DNA of 64,000 nt. Source: Ophiodon elongatus. Its lineage: Eukaryota > Chordata > Actinopteri > Perciformes > Hexagrammidae. The position numbers were made by a program, and so were the translations under genes. Below, piece after piece: positions 26,809 through 39,800 of this stretch (position 1 is the stretch's first letter; the number at the start of each line of letters is the position of its first letter). A model generated the notes under the pieces. The model was not told the origin of the DNA and ran no database searches. It saw only the letters and a list, made by a program, of their open reading frames with translations. Location: contig JACSYO010002116.1 of the NCBI GenBank assembly GCA_016806645.1, positions 4,681,001-4,745,000 on the forward strand. Direction: 5' to 3'.

Positions 26809-27135
26809 TCCTATTATTGTTTATTCCCATAAATAGTAAATTCATTGATTGCTTGCATCAATCAGTTTTAGTGTATTTGGTCATTTTTTACATATTGTGT
26901 TTATATGAATACATTAGTATATTTATAAACACACCCTCTGTTTTAAGGTACTGGCCTTACGGCTCTGACGGATGCCAGACTCATGGTTTCCAGGGCTTCA
27001 TGACAGCTCTCGCCAGCATCCACTTCATAGCCGCCATCGCCTGGGACAGATACCACCAGTACTGCACAAGTAAGTCCCAGTAAAATGCACAGTTACAACC
27101 AAATGCATTTGACTTTCCCTACCCCATGGAGCACA

Positions 27136-27174
<39 letters not shown>

Positions 27175-27175
27175 T

Positions 27176-27239
<64 letters not shown>

Positions 27240-30200
27240 TAGACAAACACACAAACAAGACACCCAATTAAACACTGAGCAGGTTTTTGTTCTCGGTCTC
27301 CAGCTGATCTTAAGACCTCCTGCTAATCTGAAGAGACCAGCTGGTCAACAAGTGGCCTGTTGTTTTTAAATTTGCCACAGGCCATGGCCTTAAAAAAAGA
27401 ATGAACATGTATCCTGCGAAGATAACAAACATTGTTTCCCAGGTTGCAGTTTATTTTTGTTAAAACTGGAACCTGGGCGGCTTGAGTGTTGAGTAGAAAC
27501 CATTTCTTCTCAATGTGAGAAATATTTGAGCTCCACTGCAATTTTTTAGCCACCATTACTATCAGGATACAGGGGGAAGAGGAAGTGACTCAACACCTAA
27601 CCTGCAGTTCACACTTTTTTCTATGCTTATAAGACAGCTAGTTACTGTGGTATTAACACGTTAAAACAAAGTGCTTCTCCAGTAGTGTGACCTTTTTTGG
27701 AGGTGAAATAGAAATAGTAATGATGAATGTTTTGAACTTGCTTTCATCAGGGACAAAGCTGCAGTGGAGCAGCGCCATCACTCTGGCTGTATTTGTCTGG
27801 CTCTTTACTGCTTTCTGGTCTGCCATGCCCCTCATTGGCTGGGGAGAGTACGACTACGAGCCCCTCAGGACCTGCTGCACTCTGGACTATACCAAGGGAG
27901 ACAGGTACTGTGTGTACACACACACACTCTTCACAATGCTATCAAGATAATCATTGATGTCTTTGCATACTCTATCCCCCGTTGGGATTAGGTTACCATT
28001 ATACTGATTTTACAGCCGTATGTGCATTTTGTTCTCCACAGAAATTATGTGTCCTACTTGATCCCCATGAGCATCTTCAACATGGCCATCCAGGTGTTTG
28101 TTGTCATGTCCTCTTACCAGTCCATTGCACAGAAATTCAAGAAGACTGGCAACCCCAGGGTAAGTTAAAAATAAACACACTAAATCCAACAACTCCAATA
28201 ACATAGGAAGAGAGGGAAAAATGGATTCATAAAGATTTCAAATTAAATTGTCATCTTAATTCTATTAATACATAGACAGACTGACTCTGTTTTGCTTAAG
28301 TGGCTCCAAAACCAAATTTAATCACATGCTTGCTGGAATTTATAAAGACAGTTGGCAGTTATAAGTAACAGAACAAGTATAACTAATGCACAAATACTGC
28401 AAATATCAAGATTCTTCCTGCTTTGAATTCAGAGTTAGAATGTCACTAAATGCATTTACTCAAGTACTGGACTTCAGTCCAAATTTGAGGTACTTTACTT
28501 GAGTATTTTTCTTTTCATGCCACTGTCTACTTCTACTACACCAGGTTTACAAATATTACATTTTTTGAATGTGCTACATTTATCTTACTTTTACAAATTA
28601 GGATTTCTGCATCCAAAACATATGTGCTTATAAAATATGTTGTCTTGTAAATTAAACTATCCAACAGTATATACAAGTACAGCTGAAAATATTAGATTTA
28701 AATTTATTAGCAACATTGTTGATAATTTAAGTCATTATTTAATGCAAAGACATGTCATGGTCCCAGCTTCACAAATGTGATAACTTGGTGTTTTTCCTAA
28801 TATTTTAATGTGTTTTAATTATCTTCAATTTTCCTGATTATATTTACATTATTTTACTTAAGTAACAATGCAGGACTTTTACTTGTAACAGAATATTTTT
28901 ACTGTGTGATATTATTACATTAACTTAATAAAAGAATAGGAATACTTCATCCATCAGTGCACATTAGAAGGAATCCTAGAAATCCTCCTTATATTGACAT
29001 CTACTTTATCTCTTCCTCTCAGCACAACTTCCTTACATGATCCTTATTTAGAGTGACAAAACATACAGTGAATAGGGAGCATGCAGGCTGTGACATATGT
29101 AGGTCAATGCCTCAGGGGGAAGACCGGGTGCTTCAGTTGGGAATGCGGACAGTAGCTGGTGTGTGCTGAAAAGAACAATGTATCTGTGAGTGGGGACTTC
29201 AGTAGTGGAGTTCCTCAGGGACTGAATCAGGTTGCCTCACTTTATGTTGCGTAAGCGCAATTACTCACAGTCATCTGAGTTGGCTGGAGACACTTTCATT
29301 AGACTCACAAAGGCTGTAGAGTAGCGACTCCATGCTCTCCACCTGAGCAATGAAATTGTGAAATGTAACTCAATATATGCCATAAAAACCTGGAGAGATA
29401 CCGCTGTCCAGATGTGTCCCATGGCCTACAAGTGGTGAGAAGTTGTGTCTGATGTTGCTTCACAAATATCCTCAAATGTCTCTGTAACTGGCTCTTCTGA
29501 AACAGGGGACCCTATATGTTAAGTTGGTTAAATGTATCTCTGATTGTGTAAAATCACACTAAGAATAATATCCACTTTGACCCCTGGATTACAGCAAACC
29601 GCCACTTTACTCGCAAGCTGTTTCTGCTGACCATGAATGGTCTTAACATGGATACAGTTATTCTCCCAGACATTATCCCAGGCGTATGACTGGACCTCAT
29701 GATACCAGGCATTTTTGTTAGATTGGTAATAAATCATTCATGTTTTGTATCTCCTTCTCTTCTCTCTTTACCATCTGTAGTTCAACCCCAACACTCCTCT
29801 TAAGACTATGCTGTTCTGCTGGTTACCCTATGGCTTCCTGGCTTTCTACGCCGCTGTGGAGAACGCCACCCTTGTCTCCCCCAAGCTCAGGATGGTGAGG
29901 ACAGTCAGCACAAACATGCACACAAAAACACTCCACCATAATTCAGACCTGTTGGTGCATCGATTTTCACTGGGATTGTTTGATTTTTCTACAAACAAAA
30001 ACCATTAGAATGATTTGGATTTTGATATAATCATAAAGATTCTAGACTAAGTGTCTTTAACTAATCAGCTGAACCAGCACTTCTGCTTGATAACTGTATT
30101 CTAGTGCATTTTCACAATGATCTGCTCTTTGTGGTCTTTTAAGCATTAACAACCTTGTCATGCTGGCCCTTGTCTCTGCAGATGGCTCCCATATTGGCTA

Positions 30201-30325
30201 AGACCTCTCCCACCTTTAATGTCTTCCTCTACGCTTTGGGAAATGAGAACTACAGAGGAGGCATCTGGCAGTTCCTCACTGGGGAAAAGATTGAAGTGCC
30301 TCAAATTGAGAACAAGTCCAAATAA
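25906..30325 (+). CDS. rgra: rgra, retinal G protein-coupled receptor (RGR opsin)
   Basis: Seven coding exons (25906-25984, 26326-26482, 26948-27069, 27751-27904, 28042-28159, 29781-29894, 30182-30325) join in phase to 295 residues, the usual RGR length. The protein has seven membrane segments. TM7 carries LAKTSPTFNVFLYALGN, where the lysine forms the retinal Schiff base. The end of TM3 has AWDRYHQYC in place of the rhodopsin ERY motif. RGR binds all-trans-retinal in RPE and Mueller glia and photoisomerises it to the 11-cis form, supplying chromophore to visual pigments. The start is the ATG directly before SSYPLPDGFTDFDVFSLGSL, the family N-terminus. Introns contain an (AT)n tract (intron 2), (CT)n(CA)n (intron 3) and a MITE (intron 5). 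No clear AATAAA was seen soon after the stop. Confidence 0.96.
26711..26812 (+). repeat. (AT)n microsatellite in rgra intron 2
   Basis: Two (AT)n blocks are split by CACATACAAAAAAT. The tract lies about 135 bp before the exon 3 acceptor. Confidence 0.95.
27138..27237 (+). repeat. (CT)n(CA)n compound microsatellite in rgra intron 3
   Basis: A CT tract passes through CGCGCG into a CA tract, just downstream of the exon 3 donor. Confidence 0.95.
28430..28959. mobile_element. hAT-like MITE, copy 2, in rgra intron 5
   Basis: The start (CAGAGTTAGAATGTCACTAA) and end (ACTTCATCCATCAGTG) are degenerate hAT MITE termini. The interior has TTTACTCAAGTACTG, GCCACTGTCTACTTCTAC and AATGCAGGACTTTTACTTG, phrases of this teleost family. 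It is non-coding. Confidence 0.65.
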
Positions 30326-32002
30326 ACTAAGCATGTAATAATTACAAACGCTTACTGTCATGGTGGTTTCTTTCGGGTACCTAGTTGTTACTGTCTGTGA
30401 TTGTATGTGCACATGTTGTGTCTTGGTAGCCTTTGTCCCTTTAAGATATTCGTTCTGAATTTGTTGTCCTTTGTTTTTTCCGTAAAGGACTTTGCAAAAT
30501 TACTTGGAACTTTCAAGCTGCTGAAAAGTGAACAAAATCGAACATGTCCAACACAATACCTCTTTTCTTAGAGTTTTCTAAGTACAGCAATATTTCATTG
30601 TATCACGTATTTGCAACAAAAAGACATTGGACATGGCTACTTCTGTCACATACACAGGATTTCTCTGTTGTTTTTTTTCAAATTGAATGTTATCTCTCTC
30701 ATGAAGCAGGGGATGCTTTTCACTTTGAGTTCATTTTAAAAAATGCTTTCTGTAAACAGACGTCATTAGTGACGTCCAAATATTCTATTGGTTTCCAGGT
30801 TCATTTAAATACAAAAAGTTCTACAAAAAAGTAAATTTAAGGAGCTTCAAACCAAATAGACAGATATTAGCTAATAGAGGATCCATGTCACAGTTTTCTG
30901 ATTGGTTGACCTCTGCCAGTCAGGAAGCTGTCCTTCCTTGTTTATTGCGCCTGTCAATGAAAGTGTGTGCATGCCACTCTCGTCATGCTCTGTGCGATGG
31001 TGGGTGACCTCTGTATTCAGAGCAGAACTGCACTAATCCTCTAAACAAGGCAACCATTCTTCAATACAGCCCCCACGACAAGTTAGAGATTAGTCGACGG
31101 CTGTAGCTTAACTGGACATGCTTCTGGCATACAGATTTACATATGAAATTAAGACGGAAGTCTGTGTGGCATATAGAGAAATATGAGAAGTCAAAATTAA
31201 TCATTGGTGTTTACTTAACGATGAGTTTAAAATGTAAATTCCTGGTTTAGATTATGCTTGATGTTATTCAAATCCCTTCTTTGACTCAGACCTAGACTTG
31301 GTTTAATTTATCGATTTAACTAGTGGAAAAAATGATAGTGATAAATAATACAAATAGTGTGTTTTTCTGCACATATGATTAAAAACAGCATTACTTTGAA
31401 ATTTATTTGAAATGTATAACTCTACCCACAGTGTTAGACAAGACACAATTACATACTGGTTATCATATGGTCAACATTCTTACAGTAGGTTTAAAACCAA
31501 GCAGTCTACTCTCATGGTATTATTTAAAGTACCATATGATTTTAGTATGTAACAGGGTAATAATTAATGTTATCAACTGATGCATGACCAGAGTTGGGGT
31601 CAGAGTGGAGTGTGTTTCTTTAAGATGCTCTAAAATGCTTTTTAGACCTTTTAAACATATGGAATACTTTAGCAGACCTAGTTTCTATATTATGATACAT
31701 TCATTCATGACATCATAATGTAAATCTTCAACAGTTTAATTGTTATCCAGTTTGTTTGTCGGTCCAATTGCTGTTTATAATTTAATAAAGTAATTCTCCA
31801 CAGAGTGATTAACATAAAATAATAACTGACAAATATCTAGCAATTATTGGATGATTAATAAAAGAGGAAAACTGTCTAGAATGTTTTTCTTTTTTGTATT
31901 ATTCATCGTCCAAAAAGCAACAAGATCCATGTAACGCATGTTAGCCACCATTACTAATAAAGATGATGCTCTTTGTGACGATATAAATGACCCTGATGTG
32001 TT
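30326..32002. other. 3' flank of rgra, no gene recognised
   Basis: AT-rich sequence with the rgra 3' UTR at its start. I see no coding exon, repeat array or RNA gene in it. Confidence 0.5.
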
Positions 32003-32365
32003 CAGTGGTGGAAAGTATAACTTTATTACTTACAAAGTACTTGTACTTTACTGAGAAATTCCATACTTTGCAGATTCAGATTATTTTTAGAAAATATGAA
32101 AACATACATTCTTTCACAGCAGTATTTAAAGTAATTAACCCGACTTTTACCAGTGACGACATTAAAGTGATGCATGCATCAATGATTATAATCCAATAAT
32201 AATATGTATTATTCTAAAACGGATCATCCTGCGTAATTAGTCATTTTACTTTTAGTACTTTAAGTATGTTTTGATGTTAAAACATATATATATTATATAT
32301 ACGTTTCTACACTGTGCTATTGTATTAAAACTTGTAACTTATAGTTATGAGTTTTTCCACCATTG
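32003..32365. mobile_element. hAT-like MITE, copy 3 (363 bp, both ends intact)
   Basis: It begins CAGTGGTGGAAAGTATAAC and ends TTTTTCCACCATTG, near-perfect inverted ends of the hAT MITE family. The flanking octamers GATGTGTT and GATACGTG share five of eight positions, a decayed target duplication at best. It has no coding capacity. This is the best preserved of the three copies. Confidence 0.75.
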
Positions 32366-32657
32366 GATACGTGTCAGTGCAATTACAGCAAAGTAGACGT
32401 TCGACCAGCACGATGAAGACCTTACAACATACAGTAGAAGCCCCCAGTTGGTGTTTCTAAGCAGATTAATTGACGACAGCCTATCAGTGAAGCAGGTTGT
32501 TGCATAATTATGCGTTACTGACACATTTACAGTAGGCAAACCCAGCCCTTCATCAGCAACATTCTCATTTATTCCAGCTAATTTACTCATCTGCAGGAAA
32601 AACACTAGGATAAGACTCTTCCGATGTCTTGAAATTCTCTTGAAATGAGGATTAAAT

Positions 32658-32660
<3 letters not shown>

Positions 32661-32707
<47 letters not shown>

Positions 32708-32753
32708 GTAGACAATAGATAGAGAGAGAGAGAGAGAGATAGATAGATACACA

Positions 32754-32797
<44 letters not shown>

Positions 32798-32804
32798 GTA
32801 CACA

Positions 32805-32836
<32 letters not shown>

Positions 32837-32843
32837 GTACACA

Positions 32844-32920
<77 letters not shown>

Positions 32921-32922
32921 TA

Positions 32923-32979
<57 letters not shown>
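32661..32979 (+). repeat. compound microsatellite (GA)n/(GATA)n/(TG)n
   Basis: Alternating GA and GATA blocks, interrupted four times by variants of GGTACACAATAG, end in a (TG)n tract. Repeated internal blocks suggest a higher-order duplication. The long minus-strand frame of Ser-Leu and Tyr-Leu-Ser-Ile is an artefact. Confidence 0.95.
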
Positions 32980-32985
<6 letters not shown>

Positions 32986-33979
32986 TTCTTCCAGGAGCAG
33001 GGCAGGGCTTATGTTTGTTAAGCCTCATAGCAGAGGGGATGAATCTGGCCCTGCGCCTGTTTGTTTTTTAATACAGGGGCAGCATATCACCGGCCAGAGG
33101 GCATTCTGAGGTGTGGTTTCTCTCGAGATCTATTAATGTTATCATAACACAAGTCCAGCTGCTTTCCTCTACTCTTGTTGTACATAAAACATTCTGCTCA
33201 GGAGGGCAGGAGTATCCAGTATGATTTTGGGAGTGCCAGGGGAGGCAGTTTTTATCTTTTCAATACATTGATAAATTGTCTGAAAAGCCCTGGTTGTATT
33301 AGCTAATGGTAGAACATAAACAGCTACCACACTCACCTACCCAAATGGACCCAAAGGGAAATAGACAACAGTTCAAGCTCGTACGTGCAAATTCTGTATT
33401 TAACGTGCACAGAAGAGCATCTGAAATCCATTTAACTGAGGCATGTTGTTATGTAAGACCTCAGTTACCAGTTCTCTGTAAAACACAAGATATACACATC
33501 CCTGCATTCTTTCCCCCTGTCCGATGATGCATAAATGCATCCGTCCTAAGCAGATTATATCATTTTTCTCAATGTAAAACTTCCATCACGCCCTTCATGA
33601 CGTGAGCATCAAAGTTCCCATATTGATGCACATATGGAGCTGTCATCTGGTGGGAGGAGTTATTTTGACCCCACTTCTTAAAGCGCTGCAGGCCAACATG
33701 ATCAACTGCCAGTACAAATGTATTTTTAGAGTTTCAAGGAACATGATGCAATAAATGATTAGAAAAGTAAATACCTGATGCATTCATAGAATGTATTACC
33801 TTTTTGTTGTAAAAACTACTTTTTCTCTCTTCATAATTTATCAGTATCTATATGATTTGTCATCATACATGATGTTCACAGAATAATTATTTAAACCACA
33901 CTGGCCAGAGACTTCTTCAAGTTACTGCTGGATTATGTTAAATTTGAATCCAAATATCTGGCAGCAGACCACAGTTTGC
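32980..33979. other. no gene recognised
   Basis: Unique-looking sequence between two microsatellites. The stretch near 33000-33240 reads like a decayed repeat, but I could not assign it to a family. Confidence 0.4.
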
Positions 33980-34000
33980 TCCCCCCCCCCCTCCCCCCAC

Positions 34001-34031
<31 letters not shown>
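33980..34031 (+). repeat. poly(C) and (CA)n tract
   Basis: A run of cytosines is followed by about 15 CA units. Confidence 0.95.
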
Positions 34032-34497
34032 TCTTACAATCAAACATATTCAGGTACTTAGAGTCCACTGAGGATTATGTCTGGTCAACCACTGAAGTTT
34101 TCATATGGGCTTTTTGAGAGGATTACACAGTAACATGACCACGAGTGCGGGAGAAAGAGAGAATCAAAGTGAATGAGGAATGTTCTAGAAAAAAAATAAG
34201 TAATATGAATCAGCATTCTCCTGAGCAATGAGGGAGAAAAAAAACAAAAAATAATGTGGGGCTGATGGATGGTTGTAATACTGGATAATACTGGTAACCC
34301 CAAGCAACAGTTCATGCTTTTTTGTATAGATGCTCCCTGCAGTATCAACCTTACTGTAAGTAAAGAACACGTCCAGTAATCAGTGAGCAGGTGAGCAGTG
34401 AGCTTCACCCATTGACGGACTGCAGTGCACATTGCATCTGTTGAGCCATTTTCTGACAGAACAAAGGCAAAGTGACCAGCAGCTTCATTCAACTGCA

Positions 34498-37490
34498 ATG
34501 ATGAAGCAAATAACCTTTGACAAAGAAAATGGAGGTGTTTGGACACTGTTATTCTGCTTATGGTTTTTGCTTGTTCCACCTGCTCAAGGCCTTTGTTTGG
34601 CTGGAAATCAATCAATAACTCCTGGCCATTCTTCCCTTTTGAATAACTTACCGAGATTTAATTTCTTTGGACACGGACATTTGACTGCTTATTCCATGTT
34701 CTGACAGAAAGAACATTTCAATGCAATTTCTAGTAGAGACAGCAAACAATGCACCAAGATAAGCAAACAAAGGTATGTTTACAGCACTCTACTGTTTCTG
34801 TTGTTACTAAGTGGTGATATACAACTGAATCCTGGTCCACTAGCAATCCTAGACCAAAAACATTCTTTGTCCATGGATTATCTTCATAAATCAGTGCAAG
34901 TTTGGCATGATTATACTGGAAGGAAGGAACCAACAGATATTTTCCCTTTGGGACTGCTGGCTTCTGATCAACAGCAATGCATTGGTGGCCCAGACCCCAA
35001 CAGTAGCATGCCTATTACCAACAGGCTAGGCCCAGACCACAATAGTAGCATGCCAGCTACCACCAGGCTACACCAAGGCCCCAACAGTAGCATGCCAGCT
35101 ACAACCAGGCTATGCCCACGTCCTAGCAGTAGCAAGCCAGCGACAACCAGGCTAGGCCCACGCCCTAACAGTAGCATGCCAGATACCACTGGGTCTGGTG
35201 TCTGGATCAACACCAACAATGTACTGACTAACTCACACACTGATATAGATACCTGTTCACAACAAATTGAAAACTCTGAACATTGCGCTGTAACAACGAA
35301 AGTGAAACAAAGGGGTCTGAATCCAGCTATCAGAAGATTACGTACACATAAACTTTTCAAAACGGTCAATCATGCCCGGGTGTTCTGGGATACGCACTCA
35401 AGACCTAAAGGACTGTTTGGCGGCCATTTGAATATTCGAAGTCTCTTGCCTAAAATGGATCAAATAAAACATCTTGTTGTTGACTTAAAACCTGGACTTT
35501 CTATGCCTCTCAGAAACGTGGCTACAGATAAACTCGCCCTCTGTTGCTTTGAATGTATGTGGATACAATATGTTTAGAAGAGATAGATCTAGTGGTAAAG
35601 GAGGAGGAGTAAAGTTTGATATTAAAGAACACCTTAATTGTAGCCATATTGAGTGGTCAAGTGATGTCAAATTGGAATGTATTGGTCTGAAAGTGTCATT
35701 ATCATCTCAAATGTCTTTCTCTACAGACCACTATCATCCAAATGTGAATTTTATGATCAGCTTAATACCATGTTAAAGGAATGTGACTTTGACAAAGAGG
35801 TTATATTAATGGGGGATTTTAAAGTAAATTGGGAGGATAAGTCTGGAAGAAAATCCCTAAAACATACAATTAATTGTTTTAATATGATTCAGTTAGTGAA
35901 CCAACCCACAAGGATAACCCACTCTTCTCAGTCCCAGATTGATTTGATTTTTAGCAGTAAACCAGAAAGAATAATCAAAACATGCAATATGGTAACTGGT
36001 ATGTCTGACCATAATTTAATACTTTTAACAAGAAAACTTACAAAGAAACGTTTTAAAATATCTTCTACCAGAAAGGCTTATCAATTAAGCTTAAGCAACT
36101 TAAAATGAATGTGAACGGGTGCCTTACACAAGATGAAGTTGTAATTTGTACAGCTTTCAATTCATATTTTATCAACTCAGTGGAAGCTTTAACTCAAAGC
36201 TCCAGTATTGGTCAATCTCATCGTACACCAGTAAATGAAGGTCAACCATGCTTCTCTATTCAGGAAGTCTCTGAATCCACTGTCACCAGAGTTCTAGGCT
36301 CACTCAAGAATTCTAGGGCCAAAGATGTTTATGGAATTGACAATATTTTACTGAAGAAACACAAAGGCACACTGGCTCACCCTATCACAAGCATTGTCAA
36401 CAAATCTCTCAGGCAATGTGTGTTTCCGAAAGGATGGAAATCAGCCATAGTAACACCTGTTTTTAAATCAGGAGATTCAACCGATGTCTCTAACTATCGG
36501 CCAATCAGTATTCTCCCTGCTGTTTACAAAATTGCTGAGAAATGTGTTGCAGAGCAACTTATTAAGCATCTCAACAGCTCTCCATATCAACTACATCCCG
36601 TGCAGTTTGGTTACACGGCTTATCATTCGACTGAAACAGCCAACTGCTTTCTCTTCGAGAATGTGAGGCTTAAAATGGATAAAGGGGGTATCGTAGCAGC
36701 GGTTTTTCTTGACCTCAAGAAGGCTTTTGATACGGTTAATCACAATGTCCTGATTAATAAACTGTCAAATTTAAACTTTTCCAGAGAGTCTCTTGCCTTG
36801 CTGAAATCCTACCTTGAAGGAAGAGCTCAGTGTGTCAGAGTGGGTGATGTTTTATCATCTACTCTGAGATCTAACATGGGCGTACCCCAGGGTTCTATTT
36901 TAGGACCTTCATTATTCAGTTTATACATTAATGATTTACCACTGCAATATCCTCATCAAACACCATATCTTGAGTTGGGAAAACCTCGTAAATTCACTGA
37001 TGGTTTTTTAAATTTTACATGGTATGGCTGCGCCTCCGCTTAGTGATTTTATTAAACAACGCACTCCAAATAGCAGACAGACTAGATCTGCTTCAAGAGG
37101 TGATTGTGTCATTTCACATAGGTCAAGCTCTTTTAGCAAATCTGCATTTTCTGTGACTTCAGAAAACTCGTGGAATGCTCTGCCATCACACATACTGTAC
37201 GCACAAAAAACACATACAGAACATTCAAACATAGCCTTAAAGAATGGCTTGTTGCCAATCAGGTGTGCAGCATTAATGTACTGTCTGTCCTGCCTGCTTG
37301 TTTCGCCTCTATGTGCATTTGTCTTGTTCAGTGTTGATGTTTGTTATGTGCCTCAGTGTTATATATGTGCTTATTCTGTAGGTACACTTTTCTTTTTCTT
37401 ATATGTGAATTGTTTTTGTCTATACATTACTGACTGTTTATTGAGGAATCTTAATTTCATTATGTTATTTGAAATTTTGTAATTTTAGGC
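34498..37490 (+). mobile_element. degenerate L2/CR1-like LINE with 2A-like motif
   Basis: Order: ATG 34498 with a hydrophobic N-terminal segment; an in-frame TGA (34702-34704); GDIQLNPGP at 34813-34839, a 2A-like motif after a leucine run; five 14-residue repeats (34987-35196); an AP-type endonuclease region (GHLNIRSLLPKMD, VILMGDFKVNWED, MSDHNLILL); and reverse transcriptase (NYRPISILPAVYKIAEK, VFLDLKKAFDTVNH, GVPQGSILGPSLFSLYINDL). The frame shifts near 35545, 35720 and 36105. After the SILGP block the frame jumps at about 36960-37030 to the C-terminal segment (SENSWNALPSHI). The catalytic YADD/FADD box is gone, so the copy is dead. The clade (L2 or CR1) is inferred from motifs. Confidence 0.85.
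34987..35196 (+). repeat. coding minisatellite, 5 x 42 bp, inside the LINE ORF
   Basis: Five in-frame 14-residue units follow the pattern G-P-x-P-N-S-S-M-P-A-T-T-R-L. They sit between the 2A-like motif and the endonuclease. Units differ by a few substitutions and none has a frameshift. Confidence 0.9.
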
Positions 37491-39600
37491 TAAACAAAAA
37501 GTGACTTATCAATCATAGATTAGGAGAATCAGCTGACTGACTCTGGGAGTAAATAACATGTAGTTATAACTTGATTTAATGTAATGCTGTATTAACGAAC
37601 AGTTAAACAACTGGGAGTAGTTGAACCAAGACGTACAAAAAGAAAATAATACTGCAGCCATCTAGTTTCCCCAACTGGCCTTACTCTAAATCTCTCTCGT
37701 GTACAGACTCCCTTTGCTGGTCAGTGAGGGATGGAACAGAGAGAGTCTGCCATCCAAACTGGAGTACATTATTTTCAGATCCTCTGAATCACCATCTTTG
37801 TTGCAATGACACATTGGTTCTATCACCTTGTGAAGGACCCCACTCCGCCAGGCGCTAAAACAAGGTGAAATGTCAATCTTCCGCCTCAGATCAACCACAC
37901 ATTTATTCTCTCCATTAGTGATCGTGACTGTCAGTGAAGCCGATTATATGACCCCGGGCCCATATGACTACATACACACACACACACATGCTCTCGTTGA
38001 GCAGCCACAGGACAATCAATGGTAATGCTGACCACAGCTGCTCTCCAATCGATTCAATAAACTTGAGAAATCACACCATTTTACACAATGTCATTCACAT
38101 GAAATACATAGACATGCAACAATATTGTATACAAATCTAATTTTAAAACAGCAATTAAATACACACCTAAGACATTAAGTGTTCGAAAACTTTTTTCTTT
38201 TTGAAGAAACCGTATTTTCACAGGATTAGTGTTTTAGTGTAATCCAGATTAAAGTGGAGCTGTGCGTCACTGCCCTTTAGAAATTGCTGTTTTAATTCAT
38301 TGAACTACTCACTTTGACCAGTATAGGGTGGGCAATATTGTGACCACTTCACACTATTCACACCCTGACACACACACACACTGAGTGCTGAGCCGTAAAT
38401 GTCACCAAGATGATTACAGTTACAATGACAATGGTAAAATCCTTTCATTCAATGCATCAAAAAAGTCTGCCCATACACATGAGGAATGCTTATCACTATT
38501 TCCTTTCAATTAGATGTCATCGTGTCATAGGTTGGAGTGAGGGACCACTTTTTTAGAAGGCAGTATTGGACCCCTTCTTAAAGAGTCTTTAATCCTTTAA
38601 TATTCATAATTGTTATATTTAAAACAAAGAAAACACTGGAGAAACACTGCACTTGGACCAAACCTGCTCAAGTTCCCAGTCCCCTTTCAATTCCCGTCCC
38701 CCTGTCCTCCTATTATTCCAACCAATCCAAACATCCAGCCAGCAGCTCAGCAGAAACGTTGCATTAGCAATGTCCAAATCCCCCCAAAACTACAGAAGAT
38801 GGAAGAGATATGACATTTATTTCAAAACAATAATGTGAGTGATGTCCTCAGACACAATATATTGAGTTAGCTGATGTAATTGTTATGGGTTATATTGCCT
38901 CTTTGAAGGTATTTCAACAGGTTTAAAGGATTGGGATGGGATATAATCTGTCATAAATAATAATAAAAAACATAAACCAACACCACACACAGGCAACGTC
39001 TGAGCACGGGGTGACATAGTTAAAATATATGATCAATGATTCTCTTTCTTTACTATGCTTTTTATAAATGTTATTCTAAGCCAACTTCAGGAAATTGGTA
39101 TCAAGATTAGAGCTTCTAGCGTAGTCAATACCCTGAAATTTTGCAGAAGTACTTCACCCAGCTGCCACAGAGTCCTCAAGCCATAAGTATTTAAATGTAA
39201 TTAATGAGAAAAAAATGTTTTAACCCATATACATTATACATTTATTTTGAAATGGATCAGTGGGTCAGTTTATGACCTCCAGACCTCCGTGATGTTTGAT
39301 CCTATTCTCATGGCTGCTTGTTTATCACATGGTTAGTGTGGGGGTCTGGGGTTAAGAACAGTGCCTTTTTGAGTCATATTATTAATCTGTTGTCCAATAA
39401 CAGATACAATACAATGCCTTGTATTGTTCACAAGCAAAGAGAGAGTTTCAGTAATCATTTTCTGTATTATTTTAGTATTATTCAAATTCCAAGGTATAGG
39501 ATGCCATAATTGTAATATTTTTTTAATTCAATTGGGATTAAAGATACATTTGTGTTGTTTCTGTGTCCAAGAACAATAAATACCAATTACATGTTATGTG
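37491..39600. other. no gene recognised
   Basis: AT-rich intergenic sequence with a few very short CA tracts (37973, 38369). I see no coding exon or recognisable transposon. Confidence 0.5.
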
Positions 39601-39604
39601 CCTG

Positions 39605-39800
39605 TATGACCAGAGTTTCATGAAATATGCCATACTATAGTATGCCATGAAAAATGTATGTCATGGTATAGTATACCATTAAAGTATCATGTCATAATAT
39701 AGTCTGTCAAGAAATATGCCGTGTCATGAAAAGTGTCCTAAAAAATAATTATAGTGTCATACTACAGTATTTAATAATAATGTCATTAAATAAACATAAA
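39605..39800. repeat. AT-rich palindromic array (CATACTATAGTATG type), left flank
   Basis: Repeated variants of GCCATACTATAGTATGCC, TCATGGTATAGTATACCAT and GTCATAATATAGTCTGTC, each a short palindrome, are separated by TCATGAAAAATG-like spacers. On the opposite strand they resemble the array at 40469-40745. Confidence 0.6.

Noticed and set aside
32345..33028. 227-codon minus-strand frame rich in Ser-Leu-Tyr-Ile
   Set aside because: It is a translation of the GA/GATA/TG microsatellite, not a protein.
34085..34615. 176-codon minus-strand frame beside the LINE
   Set aside because: It has no domain motif and overlaps the LINE 5' end in antisense.
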